NCBI GenBank assembly: GCA_004554165.1
Contig: SFNQ01000004.1
Span: 1-64,000 of the forward strand
DNA length: 64,000 nt
Direction of reading: 5' to 3'
Origin: Clostridiales bacterium
GTDB taxonomy: Bacteria; Bacillota; Clostridia; Christensenellales; CAG-138
The position numbers and the translations under genes were made by a program. A model generated the notes under the pieces. The model did no database searches. It was not told where the DNA came from and was given only the letters and a program-made list of their open reading frames with translations. How positions within the stretch are numbered: the first letter of the stretch is position 1; each line of letters starts with the position of its first letter. Of the stretch, positions 8,196 to 16,739 are shown piece by piece.

Positions 8196-9005
8196 ATGAG
8201 CAAATGGTCCGACATCAAAATGTATGATCTCTCGATCCCGATTGGCATTAACACGCCCCCGTGGCCCACGTATGAGCCGCTTCAGATGAAGTTCTTCAAG
8301 CGCCTCGCGCCCAACGGCGCCAACGGCCAGCTGATGACCCACAGCAACCACGTCGGCACCCACCTGGACGGCCCCCTGCACTTTGACACCGCAGGCCGCG
8401 ACATGGCGTCTCTGGAGCTGACCAAGCTCTGCCATCCCGGCGTCATCGTAGACCTGTCCGATGAGTTCGGCGAGGACGACTTCGGCATCTACACCGCTAA
8501 GGATATTGAAAAGCGCGTGGAAGTCAAGAAGGGCGACATCCTCATCATCAACACCGGCTATCACAAGTATGGCTGGGATGTCCCGGGCACCGCGGATGAG
8601 AAGCGCTACATGCTCCGCCACCCCGGCCCGTCGCTGGACTTTGTCAAGTGGGTCCGCGAGAAGGAAATCCGCTGGATCGGCGTCGACTGCGGCAGCGCAG
8701 ACCACCCGATGAACACCAAGATCCGTGACTGGGAGCCCATGGAGGCCGCCAAGTGCGACAAGAAGTTCCAGGAGCGCTACGGCAAGACCCTGAATGAGAT
8801 CTATCCGTGGCCGGATCACTATCAGGCCATGCACATCGAGCTCTTCTGCCAGCCCTACGAGGCGATTCACGCCGAGTGCCTGGGCGGCCAGATCGATGAG
8901 CTGTCCAACAAGCGCGTTGTCATCGGCTGCTTCCCCTGGAAGCTGGTCGAGGGCGAGAGCTGCATCTCCCGTATCGTAGCCTTCGACGGCTTCGAGGATG
9001 TCTGA
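8196..9005 (+). CDS. Cyclase/isatin-hydrolase-family metal-dependent hydrolase
   Basis: A 269-residue member of the cyclase superfamily, which includes kynurenine formamidase KynB and isatin hydrolase. The metal motif HVGTHLDGPLH is at residues 52-62 and supplies His52, His56 and Asp58. A later GVDCGSADHP and the C-terminal HAECLGGQIDEL complete the family pattern. Members hydrolyse cyclic or N-acyl amides, so opening of a lactam ring is a reasonable guess. AGGAGG at 8182 gives a clear start. It is the last gene before the terminator at 9019, in the operon with the carbamoyltransferase-like trio. It could be the step that produces the ureido or oxamate-like substrate for them. Confidence 0.88.
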   Translation: MSKWSDIKMYDLSIPIGINTPPWPTYEPLQMKFFKRLAPNGANGQLMTHSNHVGTHLDGPLHFDTAGRDMASLELTKLCHPGVIVDLSDEFGEDDFGIYTAKDIEKRVEVKKGDILIINTGYHKYGWDVPGTADEKRYMLRHPGPSLDFVKWVREKEIRWIGVDCGSADHPMNTKIRDWEPMEAAKCDKKFQERYGKTLNEIYPWPDHYQAMHIELFCQPYEAIHAECLGGQIDELSNKRVVIGCFPWKLVEGESCISRIVAFDGFEDV

Positions 9006-9018
9006 TTGACCTGAGTTC

Positions 9019-9052
9019 GGTGCAGACGGCTTTGCCGTCTGCACCATTTTTA
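9019..9052 (+). terminator. Terminator of the first catabolic operon
   Basis: Perfect 12-bp stem (9019-9030 with 9034-9045), TTT loop, followed by ATTTTTA, 13 bases after the cyclase stop codon. Confidence 0.93.
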
Positions 9053-9168
9053 TGCGCTCCGCAGGCAGCGGGCCGCGCCTGCTGTCTGCATCCGGCAGGA
9101 TAGCGCGAGGGCCTGCGCCGCCGGGCGTTCGCCTATCGATAGAATAACCAAACAATCCGTTTGGCCCA

Positions 9169-9197
9169 TTGAAAAAAATTTCATAGGGCGTTATAAT
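9169..9197 (+). promoter_or_regulatory. Promoter of the hydroxylase operon
   Basis: TTGAAA (9169-9174), 17-base spacer, TATAAT (9192-9197). Transcription should start near 9204, giving a leader of about 130 bases. Confidence 0.82.
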
Positions 9198-9252
9198 AAA
9201 AAACACACAGACACAACCCTTAGAAACACGGAAAACTGAATTTTCTCGAAGC

Positions 9253-9307
9253 TTCGGGAATAAGGAATCCAGACGGTTTTACAAAGACCGGGTTCCGGTG
9301 TCCCGAA
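9253..9307 (+). promoter_or_regulatory. Structured 5' leader element
   Basis: Within the leader, TTCGGGA (9253-9259) pairs with TCCCGAA (9301-9307). Inside it GGAATCC (9264-9270) pairs with GGGTTCC (9290-9296, one wobble), and a short GGT/ACC pair closes the tip. This nested hairpin is clear in sequence. I do not recognise it as a known riboswitch class. Confidence 0.5.
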
Positions 9308-9335
9308 AATTCTGAACAGGAACCGGAGACCAAGT

Positions 9336-9881
9336 ATGGAACATTGGATCGGAGCCTTAGCCGTTGCCATTGTCGCAGCGCTGCTCATCCTTACTTCGCA
9401 ACTGCGGCACAAGAGAATTTATCCCTATCTGGACGCTTTCGCTCAGGCCTACTGCGAGGCCGCGGATCATGTGCTGCATGGCCGCGTCATTACGGACACG
9501 CCGGCGGTTGAGCGGCTGGACGGGGGCGGCGTGGCCCTGCTTCCGGCCGAAGCACAGCCGGAGGCGGTTCGCAGCCTGCTTGAGCAGGGAATTGACGACT
9601 ATGTGATGCAGCGCCTGCGTACGATGTACGAGATGCGGGCAAAGGCGCAGGAACACCTGACCGGCATCAACTATGTCGGAAAAAAGATCAACGGCGTACT
9701 CAACCGCTGCTACGATCTTGCAAACCTCTCGTTTTCCATTATTAACGACCCGACGGTCGCCCGGCGGGAGGAGCATTTGGACGAATTCCGGTTTTTTTTA
9801 ACGAAGCAGCGGTTTTTAAGAACCACCACGCTGGCCTCCGTCGTTTCGGAGGAATGCAGAAAAAAACTCGCGGCGCAGTGA
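9336..9881 (+). CDS. Membrane-anchored protein of unknown function
   Basis: A 181-residue protein with one N-terminal hydrophobic segment (about residues 5-20) and no lipobox, so a single-pass anchor with a mainly helical soluble domain is likely. I recognise no family. GGAG in the preceding ACCGGAGACC stretch is a plausible ribosome binding site. It is the first gene behind the promoter at 9169 and 81 bases ahead of the molybdenum hydroxylase genes, so it may be co-transcribed with them. The link may be only positional. Confidence 0.6.
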   Translation: MEHWIGALAVAIVAALLILTSQLRHKRIYPYLDAFAQAYCEAADHVLHGRVITDTPAVERLDGGGVALLPAEAQPEAVRSLLEQGIDDYVMQRLRTMYEMRAKAQEHLTGINYVGKKINGVLNRCYDLANLSFSIINDPTVARREEHLDEFRFFLTKQRFLRTTTLASVVSEECRKKLAAQ

Positions 9882-9962
9882 AAGTGCGGTTTCAATGCGC
9901 GGCGTTTTCCCCCAATTGGATACGGGGGTATTGGCTAACACAATTTCACAGGAGGGTTGCAA

Positions 9963-10796
9963 ATGAGAGAGTTTGAGTTTCTACAACCAAAGTCGATCGA
10001 CGAAGCAATCGCCATGCGCGTTGAACATGGCGAGCGCCTTGTCGTGTTCAATGGCGGTACGGATATCGTCATACAGCTTCGCGACCGGCTGATCGCACCG
10101 GACTATGTCATGGATATCAAGAAGATTCCCGGTCTTCGCGATATCACCTTTACCGAGAAGGACGGTCTGCACATCGGCGCCTGCGCGACCATGAACGAGA
10201 TCGGCACAAACGAGGCTGTCAAAGCCCACTATCCCTATCTGGCCGAGGCCGCGCTGTCCGTTGGCAGCAAGCAGGTCAGAAACCGCGCTACCAGCGTTGG
10301 CAACATCGTCAACGCCTCGCCGCTGTGCGATACGGGTACGCCGCTGTATGCTGCGGACGCCCTGCTTTGCATTGAGGGCAAGGGGGGCAGGCGCGAGGTG
10401 CCCGTTCGCGAGTTCATCACCTTTGTGCGCCGCACAGTGCTGCAAAAGGATGAGATTGTGACCGGTATCCGGGTTCCCTATGATAAGAACCTCAGGGGAA
10501 TCTTTACCAAGGTCGCCCGCCGCAGGGAGGTCGATCTTTCCACCATCTGCGCCACGGTGGCCCGCTCCGGCGGGGAGTGGAAGCTGGCGTTCGGCGCGGT
10601 TGCGCCCACGCCCGTCCGCATGCCGAAAACCGAGGCGCTGCTCAAAGACCGTGCCATCACCGAGGCGCTCATCGACGAGGCGGCAAAGCTGGCCCGCACC
10701 GAGGTTTCCCCCATTGACGACGTCCGCGCATCCAAGGAATACCGCCTTGACGTGGTGGAGGTCATCGTCAGAAGATGCCTGAAGGAACTGGCGTAA
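9963..10796 (+). CDS. Molybdenum hydroxylase, FAD-binding subunit
   Basis: A 277-residue medium subunit of the xanthine dehydrogenase/CO dehydrogenase family. FAD passes electrons from the iron-sulfur subunit to the acceptor. The FAD loop FNGGTDIVIQ lies near residue 30, and the second flavin-binding stretch RNRATSVGNIVNASP is present. An in-frame TTG at 9957 is rejected because GGAGGG (9951-9956) sits six bases before the ATG at 9963. The order FAD, 2Fe-2S, Mo with tight spacing (18 bases, then overlap) shows one complex. The substrate cannot be read from this subunit; the neighbouring permease and cyclase suggest a heterocycle. Confidence 0.93.
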   Translation: MREFEFLQPKSIDEAIAMRVEHGERLVVFNGGTDIVIQLRDRLIAPDYVMDIKKIPGLRDITFTEKDGLHIGACATMNEIGTNEAVKAHYPYLAEAALSVGSKQVRNRATSVGNIVNASPLCDTGTPLYAADALLCIEGKGGRREVPVREFITFVRRTVLQKDEIVTGIRVPYDKNLRGIFTKVARRREVDLSTICATVARSGGEWKLAFGAVAPTPVRMPKTEALLKDRAITEALIDEAAKLARTEVSPIDDVRASKEYRLDVVEVIVRRCLKELA

Positions 10797-10814
10797 CGGA
10801 AGGAGGAAGCGAGA

Positions 10815-11300
10815 ATGAAATACAGAGTGAATTTCTTCCTGAACGAGGAGCCCGTGGAACTGTATGTGGACGCAAACAAAACCATGCTGAACGTTCTCCG
10901 GGATGAACTGTGCTATACCGGCACGAAGGAGGGCTGCGGCGCAGGCGAGTGCGGCGCATGCACCGTCATCGTGGACGGCAAGCCCATCAATTCCTGCCTT
11001 GTGCTTGCCCCGGAAATGGACGGCATGCACATCACAACCGTCGAGGGCCTGGCAAAGGACGGAGAGCTCTCGCCGATACAGAAGGCCTTTGTGGAGCATG
11101 CGGCGCTCCAGTGCGGTTTCTGCACCCCGGGCTTCATCATGTCGGCAACCGCGCTCTTAATGGAGAATCCACAGCCCACGCGGGATGAGATCAAGCGTGC
11201 CATCTCCGGCAATCTCTGCCGCTGCACGGGCTATATCCGCATCATCGAGGCGATTGAAGACGTCGCCGCGCAATATCAGAAAGAAGGAGGCGCCAACTAA
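10815..11300 (+). CDS. Molybdenum hydroxylase, [2Fe-2S] subunit
   Basis: A 161-residue small subunit carrying both iron-sulfur clusters. The plant-ferredoxin-type motif CGAGECGACTV plus upstream Cys forms the N-terminal cluster. The C-terminal helical domain has CGFCTPGF and CRCTGY. It transfers electrons from the Mo centre to FAD. GGAGGAAG precedes the ATG, and its TAA overlaps the ATG of the Mo subunit (TAATG), implying translational coupling and stoichiometric synthesis. No residue is missing from the cluster motifs. Confidence 0.95.
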   Translation: MKYRVNFFLNEEPVELYVDANKTMLNVLRDELCYTGTKEGCGAGECGACTVIVDGKPINSCLVLAPEMDGMHITTVEGLAKDGELSPIQKAFVEHAALQCGFCTPGFIMSATALLMENPQPTRDEIKRAISGNLCRCTGYIRIIEAIEDVAAQYQKEGGAN

Positions 11301-13639
11301 TGGAAGAACTCAAGCATGTTGGAAAAGCGTATGAACGCAGCGACGGTATCCGCAAAGTGACCGGCGCCGCCGAATATGTGGACGATATCCGCCTGCCGCG
11401 CATGCTGTATGCGGCGGTCAAGCGCAGCCCCCATGCCCACGCAAAGGTGCTGTCGGTTGACCTGACGGAGGCGAAAAAGCTCCCCGGCGTAAAATGCGTC
11501 ATTGACGGCACGGACTATGTCAAGCGCGTCGGCCTGTATCTGGAGGATCGCTTCTTCATGATCAAGCCCGGCGATACGGCCAAATACATGGGCGATCCCG
11601 TGGCGGCGGTGGCGGCAGAAACGCTGGAGATTGCGCAGAAGGCTGTAGAGCTCATCAAGGTGGAATACGAGCCGCTGCCGGTGGTTGCGACTGCCCTGGA
11701 CGGCATCAAGCCGGACGCGCCGGTGATTCATCCGGATCTTGGCTCCTATAAGGTGGCGCCCATCTTCTACCCCAAGCCGGGCACCAACATCTCGCACCAC
11801 TATGTGCTGCGCAAGGGCGATTTTGAGCAGGCCTGCGCCGAGGCGGATGAGGTTTTTGAACATGACTTCTATATTCCCCATGTGCAGCATGTGCCTCTTG
11901 AGCCCCATGTGGCCATGGCGCGAATGGATGCCGACGGGAAGCTGACCGTCTGGGCAAGCTGCCAGTCCCCCTACGCGGTGCGGCAGACGCTGTCGGTGGC
12001 CTTTGACATGCCCCTCAACAAGATCCGCGTCATTTCGCCCACCGTGGGCGGCGGCTTCGGCGCAAAGGCAGGCACCACGCTGGAAGGCATCGTCATCGGC
12101 CTGGCGCGGCATTGTCAGGGCAGGCCGGTCAAGCTGACCTATACGCGGGAGGATGAGTTTGTCAACTCCTATGTCCGCCAGGGCATGGCGGCGAAGATCA
12201 GGACGGCCATGCGCAAGGATGGCCGCATCCTCGGCGTTAAAAACGAATACTACTGGGATGGCGGCGCCTATACCGAGTACGGCGTCAATATCACCAAGGC
12301 CGGCGGATGGGCGTCCGCAGGTCCGTACGACATCGACAACGTCTGGACGGACAGCTACTGCGTCTACACCAACAACCCCGTCGGCGGTCCGTACCGCGGC
12401 TTCGGCATGTGCGAGATTCACTTTGCCATCGAGCAGAACATCGATATGATCGCAAAGAAGATGGGCATTTCCGAGGTGGAGATCCGCCGCATCAACGGAA
12501 TGCGTCCCGGCGGATTCACGGGTATGGGCGAGAAAATGGATGTTGCGGGCTATCAGGAGTGCCTCGAAACGGTGCTCAGGGACATCGAATACGACAAGCC
12601 CTGCGAGCCCTCCGGCAGCCCCACGAAGATTCGCGCCAAGGGCATCGCCTCGGGCTGGAAATCGCCCTCCATGCCCACCAATGCCGGCTCGGCCGCCATC
12701 ATCCGCATGAACGAGGACGGCACCTTCTTCCTCATGAGCAGCGGTATGGAGATCGGTCAGGGCGCGGCGACGGTTCTGCCGCAGATTGCGGCGGAAATTC
12801 TCTCCGTCAGCCCCGATAAGATCACCTTCTGCTCCGGCGACACGGACCATACGCCCTACGAGTGGCAGACGGTTGCCAGCCGCACCACCTACTGCGCCGG
12901 CAATGCAGTCAAGCTCGCCGCCGAGGATCTGGTTGACAAGGTGCTGGATCTGGCGCAGATCAAGATGGGCGCGGTCAAGCGCGACCTGAAGTTTGAGGAC
13001 GGCTATGTCGTGCACAGGATCTATCCCGATCGCCGCGTACCGATCTCCGATTTCGCGCTGGGCGTTGCCTTCCCGGACGGTTCCGGCTACGGCGGACCCG
13101 CTATCGGCGTTGGCACCTTTACGCTGGAGAATAACATCAATACCGACAAGAAGACCGGCGTCGCCAAGCACCACCCCGCAGCCTTCTGGACCATGGGCGT
13201 CAATGGCGCGGAGGTGGAGGTCGATACGGAGACCGGCCATATCAAGGTGCTCAAGATGTGCTCCTGCTTTGACGCGGGCAAGGTCATCAACCCGGCGCTC
13301 TTTGCGGCGCAGTCCGAGGGAGCGATGGTGCAGGCGCTGGGCACGGCACTGTTTGAGGAGCTCAAGCTCAAGGATGGCAAGGTGCTCAACAAGAACTTCG
13401 TGGATTACAAGATCCCCACTGCGGACGATATCCCCGAGCTTGTGGTCAAGTACGTCGAGCACGCGGAGCCCACCGGGCCCTTCGGTGCCCGTGGCGTGGG
13501 CGAGCCGCTGATGGTGCCCGGCGCACCCGCCATTGCAAACGCGGTCTACAACGCTATCGGCGTGCGCTTTGAGCGGATGCCCATCATGCCGGAGGATGTG
13601 CTCCGTGCCCTGAAAGAAAAGCAGAAGAGCGCAAAGTAA
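11300..13639 (+). CDS. Molybdenum hydroxylase, molybdopterin subunit
   Basis: A 779-residue catalytic subunit of the xanthine dehydrogenase superfamily. An N-terminal a/b-hammerhead domain (SPHAHAKV) is followed by Mo-cofactor-binding segments VGGGFGAKAG, GPYRGFGM and MEIGQGAATV. The C-terminal GARGVGEPLMVPGAPAIANA carries the conserved active-site Glu. It hydroxylates an activated carbon next to nitrogen using water. Because a yedF/class V aminotransferase/DUF3343 set lies 30 kb away, this may be a selenium-dependent molybdenum hydroxylase. Xanthine, a pyrimidine or another N-heterocycle are all possible substrates. A strong terminator follows at 13653. Confidence 0.93.
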   Translation: MEELKHVGKAYERSDGIRKVTGAAEYVDDIRLPRMLYAAVKRSPHAHAKVLSVDLTEAKKLPGVKCVIDGTDYVKRVGLYLEDRFFMIKPGDTAKYMGDPVAAVAAETLEIAQKAVELIKVEYEPLPVVATALDGIKPDAPVIHPDLGSYKVAPIFYPKPGTNISHHYVLRKGDFEQACAEADEVFEHDFYIPHVQHVPLEPHVAMARMDADGKLTVWASCQSPYAVRQTLSVAFDMPLNKIRVISPTVGGGFGAKAGTTLEGIVIGLARHCQGRPVKLTYTREDEFVNSYVRQGMAAKIRTAMRKDGRILGVKNEYYWDGGAYTEYGVNITKAGGWASAGPYDIDNVWTDSYCVYTNNPVGGPYRGFGMCEIHFAIEQNIDMIAKKMGISEVEIRRINGMRPGGFTGMGEKMDVAGYQECLETVLRDIEYDKPCEPSGSPTKIRAKGIASGWKSPSMPTNAGSAAIIRMNEDGTFFLMSSGMEIGQGAATVLPQIAAEILSVSPDKITFCSGDTDHTPYEWQTVASRTTYCAGNAVKLAAEDLVDKVLDLAQIKMGAVKRDLKFEDGYVVHRIYPDRRVPISDFALGVAFPDGSGYGGPAIGVGTFTLENNINTDKKTGVAKHHPAAFWTMGVNGAEVEVDTETGHIKVLKMCSCFDAGKVINPALFAAQSEGAMVQALGTALFEELKLKDGKVLNKNFVDYKIPTADDIPELVVKYVEHAEPTGPFGARGVGEPLMVPGAPAIANAVYNAIGVRFERMPIMPEDVLRALKEKQKSAK

Positions 13640-13652
13640 GGGCTCTTCGGCC

Positions 13653-13699
13653 AGCGGATGTCCGCGCTTTTGCGCGGGCATCCGCTAAAACATTTTTTT
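13653..13699 (+). terminator. Terminator of the hydroxylase operon
   Basis: Stem of about 15 bp (arms 13653-13667 and 13672-13686, one mismatch) followed by AAAACATTTTTTT, 13 bases after the Mo subunit. Confidence 0.9.
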
Positions 13700-13717
13700 A
13701 ACTTACAAAAAAAATAG

Positions 13718-13746
13718 ATGACAAATGTGAAAATTCTGTGTATAAT
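13718..13746 (+). promoter_or_regulatory. Promoter of the NCS2 permease
   Basis: ATGACA (13718-13723), 17-base spacer, TATAAT (13741-13746). It is about 200 bases upstream of the permease start. Confidence 0.75.
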
Positions 13747-13752
13747 ATTTAA

Positions 13753-13955
13753 AACAAAGGCAAATACAAGGCTGCAATGTGCAGCATTGAAAGAATAGAA
13801 GAATAAGTGATCCATACGGTAAGCGCAGAGCTTTTTGTTTTTCCAATCCCCTTCGACTATGCGGAGCCAAATGACAATAGAATATCCAAGGGGGATCCCT
13901 TGCGGTATACATCGGAGAAGTGGAGCACTCTATCAACAAAACAGGAGGTAATTCA
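13753..13955 (+). promoter_or_regulatory. Long 5' leader of the permease gene
   Basis: About 200 bases of leader with a GCTGCA/TGCAGC hairpin near its start and a long-range pairing of ATCCCCTT (13846-13853) with AAGGGGGAT (13888-13896). I looked for purine-riboswitch core sequences and did not find them. A regulatory role is inferred only from length and pairing. Confidence 0.4.
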
Positions 13956-15281
13956 ATGGAAAAGAAAGTAGAAGGCATTTATGATGGCTTCAAAGAGCTT
14001 GGAACCGGTAAAATGCTGGTTCTGGGCTTCCAGCATGTATTTGCCATGTTTGGCGCCACCGTTCTTGTCCCGCTGCTGACGGGTCTCTCCGTATCGGTCA
14101 CCCTGTTCTGCGCAGGTATCGGTACGCTCTGGTTCTTCTTCATTACAAAGCGGAAAATTCCGGTTTTCCTCGGTTCCTCGTTCGCATTCCTTGGCGCGTT
14201 TGCTTCGATTGCAAACGGCGATATCAACCTGCTGCCCTATGCAACGCTGGGCGTTGTCTGCGCAGGTCTGATCTACGTCATCCTTGCGGCTCTGTTTGCA
14301 ATCTTCGGCGCGAAGAAGGTCATGAAGCTGTTCCCGCCGGTCGTCACCGGTCCGATCATCATCCTCATCGGCCTGATTCTCGCGGGTACGGGCGTGTCCT
14401 CCGCTTCCGCAAACTGGATTCTTGCGATCATTGCCATTGCAATCATCATCTGCGTGAACCTGTTCGCAAAGGGCATGCTGAAGATCATCCCGATCCTCTG
14501 CGGCATCCTTGGCTCCTACATCATCGGCGTTGTGATTTCGCTGCTGTCCAACAATTCCCTGTTCGGACTGCCCTGGGTCGATCTGTCCACCTTCCAGCCC
14601 CTGCCGATCGTTTCGGTGCCGCCGTTTGTTGACTATTCGCCGCTGCGCTTTGTCTTCGGCCTGCAGTCCTTTGACGCGGCAATCGCCAGCAATGCCATCG
14701 TGACCTTCGTCGTGGTCGCTCTGGCCGCCATGGTCGAGCACATCGGCGATATCTGCGCCATCGGCGCAACCTGCGGCAAGAACTTCATCGCAGATCCCGG
14801 CCTCACCCGTACGCTCCTTGGCGACGGCATCGGCACCTCGCTGGCCGGCCTCTTCGGCGGCCCCGCCAACACCACCTATTCCGAGAACACCGGCGTTGTC
14901 GCGCTGACCAAGGTGTATGACCCGAAGGTCATGTGCATTGCGGCCATCATGACGATCATCCTGTCCTTCCTCTCGATCTTCGACTCCTTCATCAACACGA
15001 TTCCGTGGTCGATCATCGGCGGCGTTTCCATGGTGCTCTATGGCATGATCTCTGCCACCGGCGTCCGCACGATCATGGAGAACAGGGTGGATTACACCAA
15101 CCTGCGCAACGTTCTCATCACGGCGCTGATCCTGGTCTGCGGCCTCGGCTTCAACGCCAATCCGCTGGTGATCGGCAGAATCCAGCTTGGCGGTCTGGCC
15201 GTTGCGGCAATCGTGGGTATCGTTGTCAACGCCATTCTGCCCGGCAAGGACTATGAGTTCGCCGAGAACATCGAAGCGTAA
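13956..15281 (+). CDS. NCS2 nucleobase permease, UraA-type
   Basis: A 441-residue polytopic membrane protein of the nucleobase-cation symporter-2 family. The opening QHVFAMFGATVLVPLLTGL and the motifs VEHIGD and NTTYSENTGVVA match the uracil (UraA/PyrP) branch; xanthine/uric-acid members usually have a QN-type motif where this one has TTYSEN. Uracil or a related pyrimidine is therefore the first guess. The frame is open to 13920, but AGGAGG at 13943-13948 is correctly spaced for the ATG at 13956. It has its own promoter and follows the hydroxylase operon, so it probably imports that operon's substrate. Confidence 0.92.
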   Translation: MEKKVEGIYDGFKELGTGKMLVLGFQHVFAMFGATVLVPLLTGLSVSVTLFCAGIGTLWFFFITKRKIPVFLGSSFAFLGAFASIANGDINLLPYATLGVVCAGLIYVILAALFAIFGAKKVMKLFPPVVTGPIIILIGLILAGTGVSSASANWILAIIAIAIIICVNLFAKGMLKIIPILCGILGSYIIGVVISLLSNNSLFGLPWVDLSTFQPLPIVSVPPFVDYSPLRFVFGLQSFDAAIASNAIVTFVVVALAAMVEHIGDICAIGATCGKNFIADPGLTRTLLGDGIGTSLAGLFGGPANTTYSENTGVVALTKVYDPKVMCIAAIMTIILSFLSIFDSFINTIPWSIIGGVSMVLYGMISATGVRTIMENRVDYTNLRNVLITALILVCGLGFNANPLVIGRIQLGGLAVAAIVGIVVNAILPGKDYEFAENIEA

Positions 15282-15340
15282 GGGACGCAGGAGATTTCCC
15301 AACACATAAACTCCCTGCTTACTCCATTTCTCAAGGACAG

Positions 15341-15370
15341 AGGAGCGTACCGAATATTCGGTACGCTCCT
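15341..15370. repeat. Perfect 30-bp palindrome after the permease
   Basis: Positions 15341-15355 are the exact reverse complement of 15356-15370, with no loop and no T tract after it. It lies about 60 bases past the permease stop codon. It may act as a weak terminator or transcript-stabilising hairpin. Confidence 0.6.
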
Positions 15371-15677
15371 TGGCGTATGGAGGGGGGAGCAGGAAGGCGG
15401 AATTCTCGGCAAGCGGGCTGCAGCCGCTCCGTGCCTTCGCTGAGGCAAGCGCCGGCAGAATCAGGCGGGGAGTCGCCTTCCGGACAAAGGAGGGCGAGGG
15501 GGCTTTTGCGCTGGAGACCCATGGTCTTCCCTGCGCGCCGGGGGTGGCAGAACCGGGGGAAACGCTCGTTTCGCTTTCCCTCGCGCGCAGCGGGTTTCGC
15601 GTCCGGACAGGAACAGGCCCGTCCACAGGAACAGGACGGGCCCGGCGCGCAGAACGATCCTTTGCCGTTTGCCGGTC
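15371..15677. other. Gene-free convergent intergenic region
   Basis: Between the rightward permease and the leftward pot operon. It holds an inverted repeat (arms 15616-15624 and 15634-15642) about 35 bases beyond the potD stop that could terminate the pot operon, though it lacks a T tract. Open frames here are unsupported. Confidence 0.5.
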
Positions 15678-16715
15678 TCAGGCAGCCTTCACCTTTGTCC
15701 AGGCGTCGGAGAACACGCCCACAAAGTCCCCCAGGTCATGGAAAATCTCGCAGCGGTCCAGATCCTCCTGCGGGGGATTGAACACGGGGCTCTCTGTAAA
15801 CTCCGGACCGAGCAGCGCCAGGGCAGCCTTGTTTGGCGAGGAATAGCAGATGTACTCCGCATTTGCCCGCGCCACCTCCGCATCGCAGAGGAAGTTGATG
15901 AAAGCCTCGGCCTCGGCCGTGTGCTGCGAGGTCTTGGGGATGATAACGTTGTCGAACCAGACGTTGCTGCCCTCCGAGGGAACCACATAGTCAAGGTCCG
16001 GGTTTTCGTCCATGCAGTAGAGCGCATCGCCGGAATAGACCACTGCCAGCGCGGCGCTGCCGTTGATCATTTCCATCTTGATGTCGTCGGTGAGGTAGGC
16101 GCGCACCAGCGGCTTTTGCGCAATCAGCGCCTCCTGCGCAGCCAGCACCTGAGCCTCGTCCCGCGTATTCAGGCTGTAGCCCAGCTTGCAGAGCGTGATG
16201 CCGATGGAGTCGCGCACGCTGTCGTACATGAGGATTTTTCCCTTGTACTGCTCCTCCCAGAGGACGTTCCAGCTGGTAACGGGCTCGGAGACCATGGTGG
16301 TGTTGTACAGGATGCCCACGGTGCCCCACATATACGGCACGGAGTAGGTATTGCCCGGGTCAAAGGAGAGGTCGAGAAAGCGCTCGTCGATGTTTGCAAG
16401 ATTCGGAATGTTCTCCCGGTTCAGCGGGTGCAGCAGATCCTGCGCCACCAGCTTCTCGATCACATAGTCCGAAGGGAAGCAGATATCGTAAATACAATCC
16501 GCAGCGGAGAGCTTCACCAGCATCTCCTCATTGCTGGTCATGGTGGAATACTTGACTTCAATGCCCGTTTCCTCGGTGAACTGATCCAGGATTTCGGGGT
16601 CAATGTAATCGCCCCAGTTGAGAATGTTCAGCGTCACGGCTTGTCTGCCGCTGCCGCAGGCGGCGAGCGGAACGAGCATCAGCACGGCAATCAGGACACA
16701 GAGCGCTTTTTTCAT
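15678..16715 (-). CDS. potD: Spermidine/putrescine-binding lipoprotein
   Basis: A 345-residue periplasmic-binding-type protein for polyamine uptake. It has a lipoprotein signal (MKKALCVLIAVLMLVPLAAC, lipobox LAAC) and the PotD opening LNILNWGDYIDPEIL. The acidic polyamine pocket is supplied by conserved Asp/Glu residues; SDYVIEKL and VPYMWGT are typical PotD segments. It is the last gene of the leftward potABCD operon, 24 bases after potC, with AAGGAGGG upstream. The exact polyamine preference cannot be read. Confidence 0.93.
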   Translation of the reverse strand: MKKALCVLIAVLMLVPLAACGSGRQAVTLNILNWGDYIDPEILDQFTEETGIEVKYSTMTSNEEMLVKLSAADCIYDICFPSDYVIEKLVAQDLLHPLNRENIPNLANIDERFLDLSFDPGNTYSVPYMWGTVGILYNTTMVSEPVTSWNVLWEEQYKGKILMYDSVRDSIGITLCKLGYSLNTRDEAQVLAAQEALIAQKPLVRAYLTDDIKMEMINGSAALAVVYSGDALYCMDENPDLDYVVPSEGSNVWFDNVIIPKTSQHTAEAEAFINFLCDAEVARANAEYICYSSPNKAALALLGPEFTESPVFNPPQEDLDRCEIFHDLGDFVGVFSDAWTKVKAA

Positions 16716-16739
16716 TACAGATTTCCCTCCTTATGGGTG

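Noticed and set aside
11297..13681. 794-codon antisense frame opposite the Mo subunit
   Set aside because: A product of GC-rich codon use; the sense frame has all hydroxylase motifs.
13753..13955. Purine riboswitch before the permease
   Set aside because: The conserved loop and junction sequences were not found.
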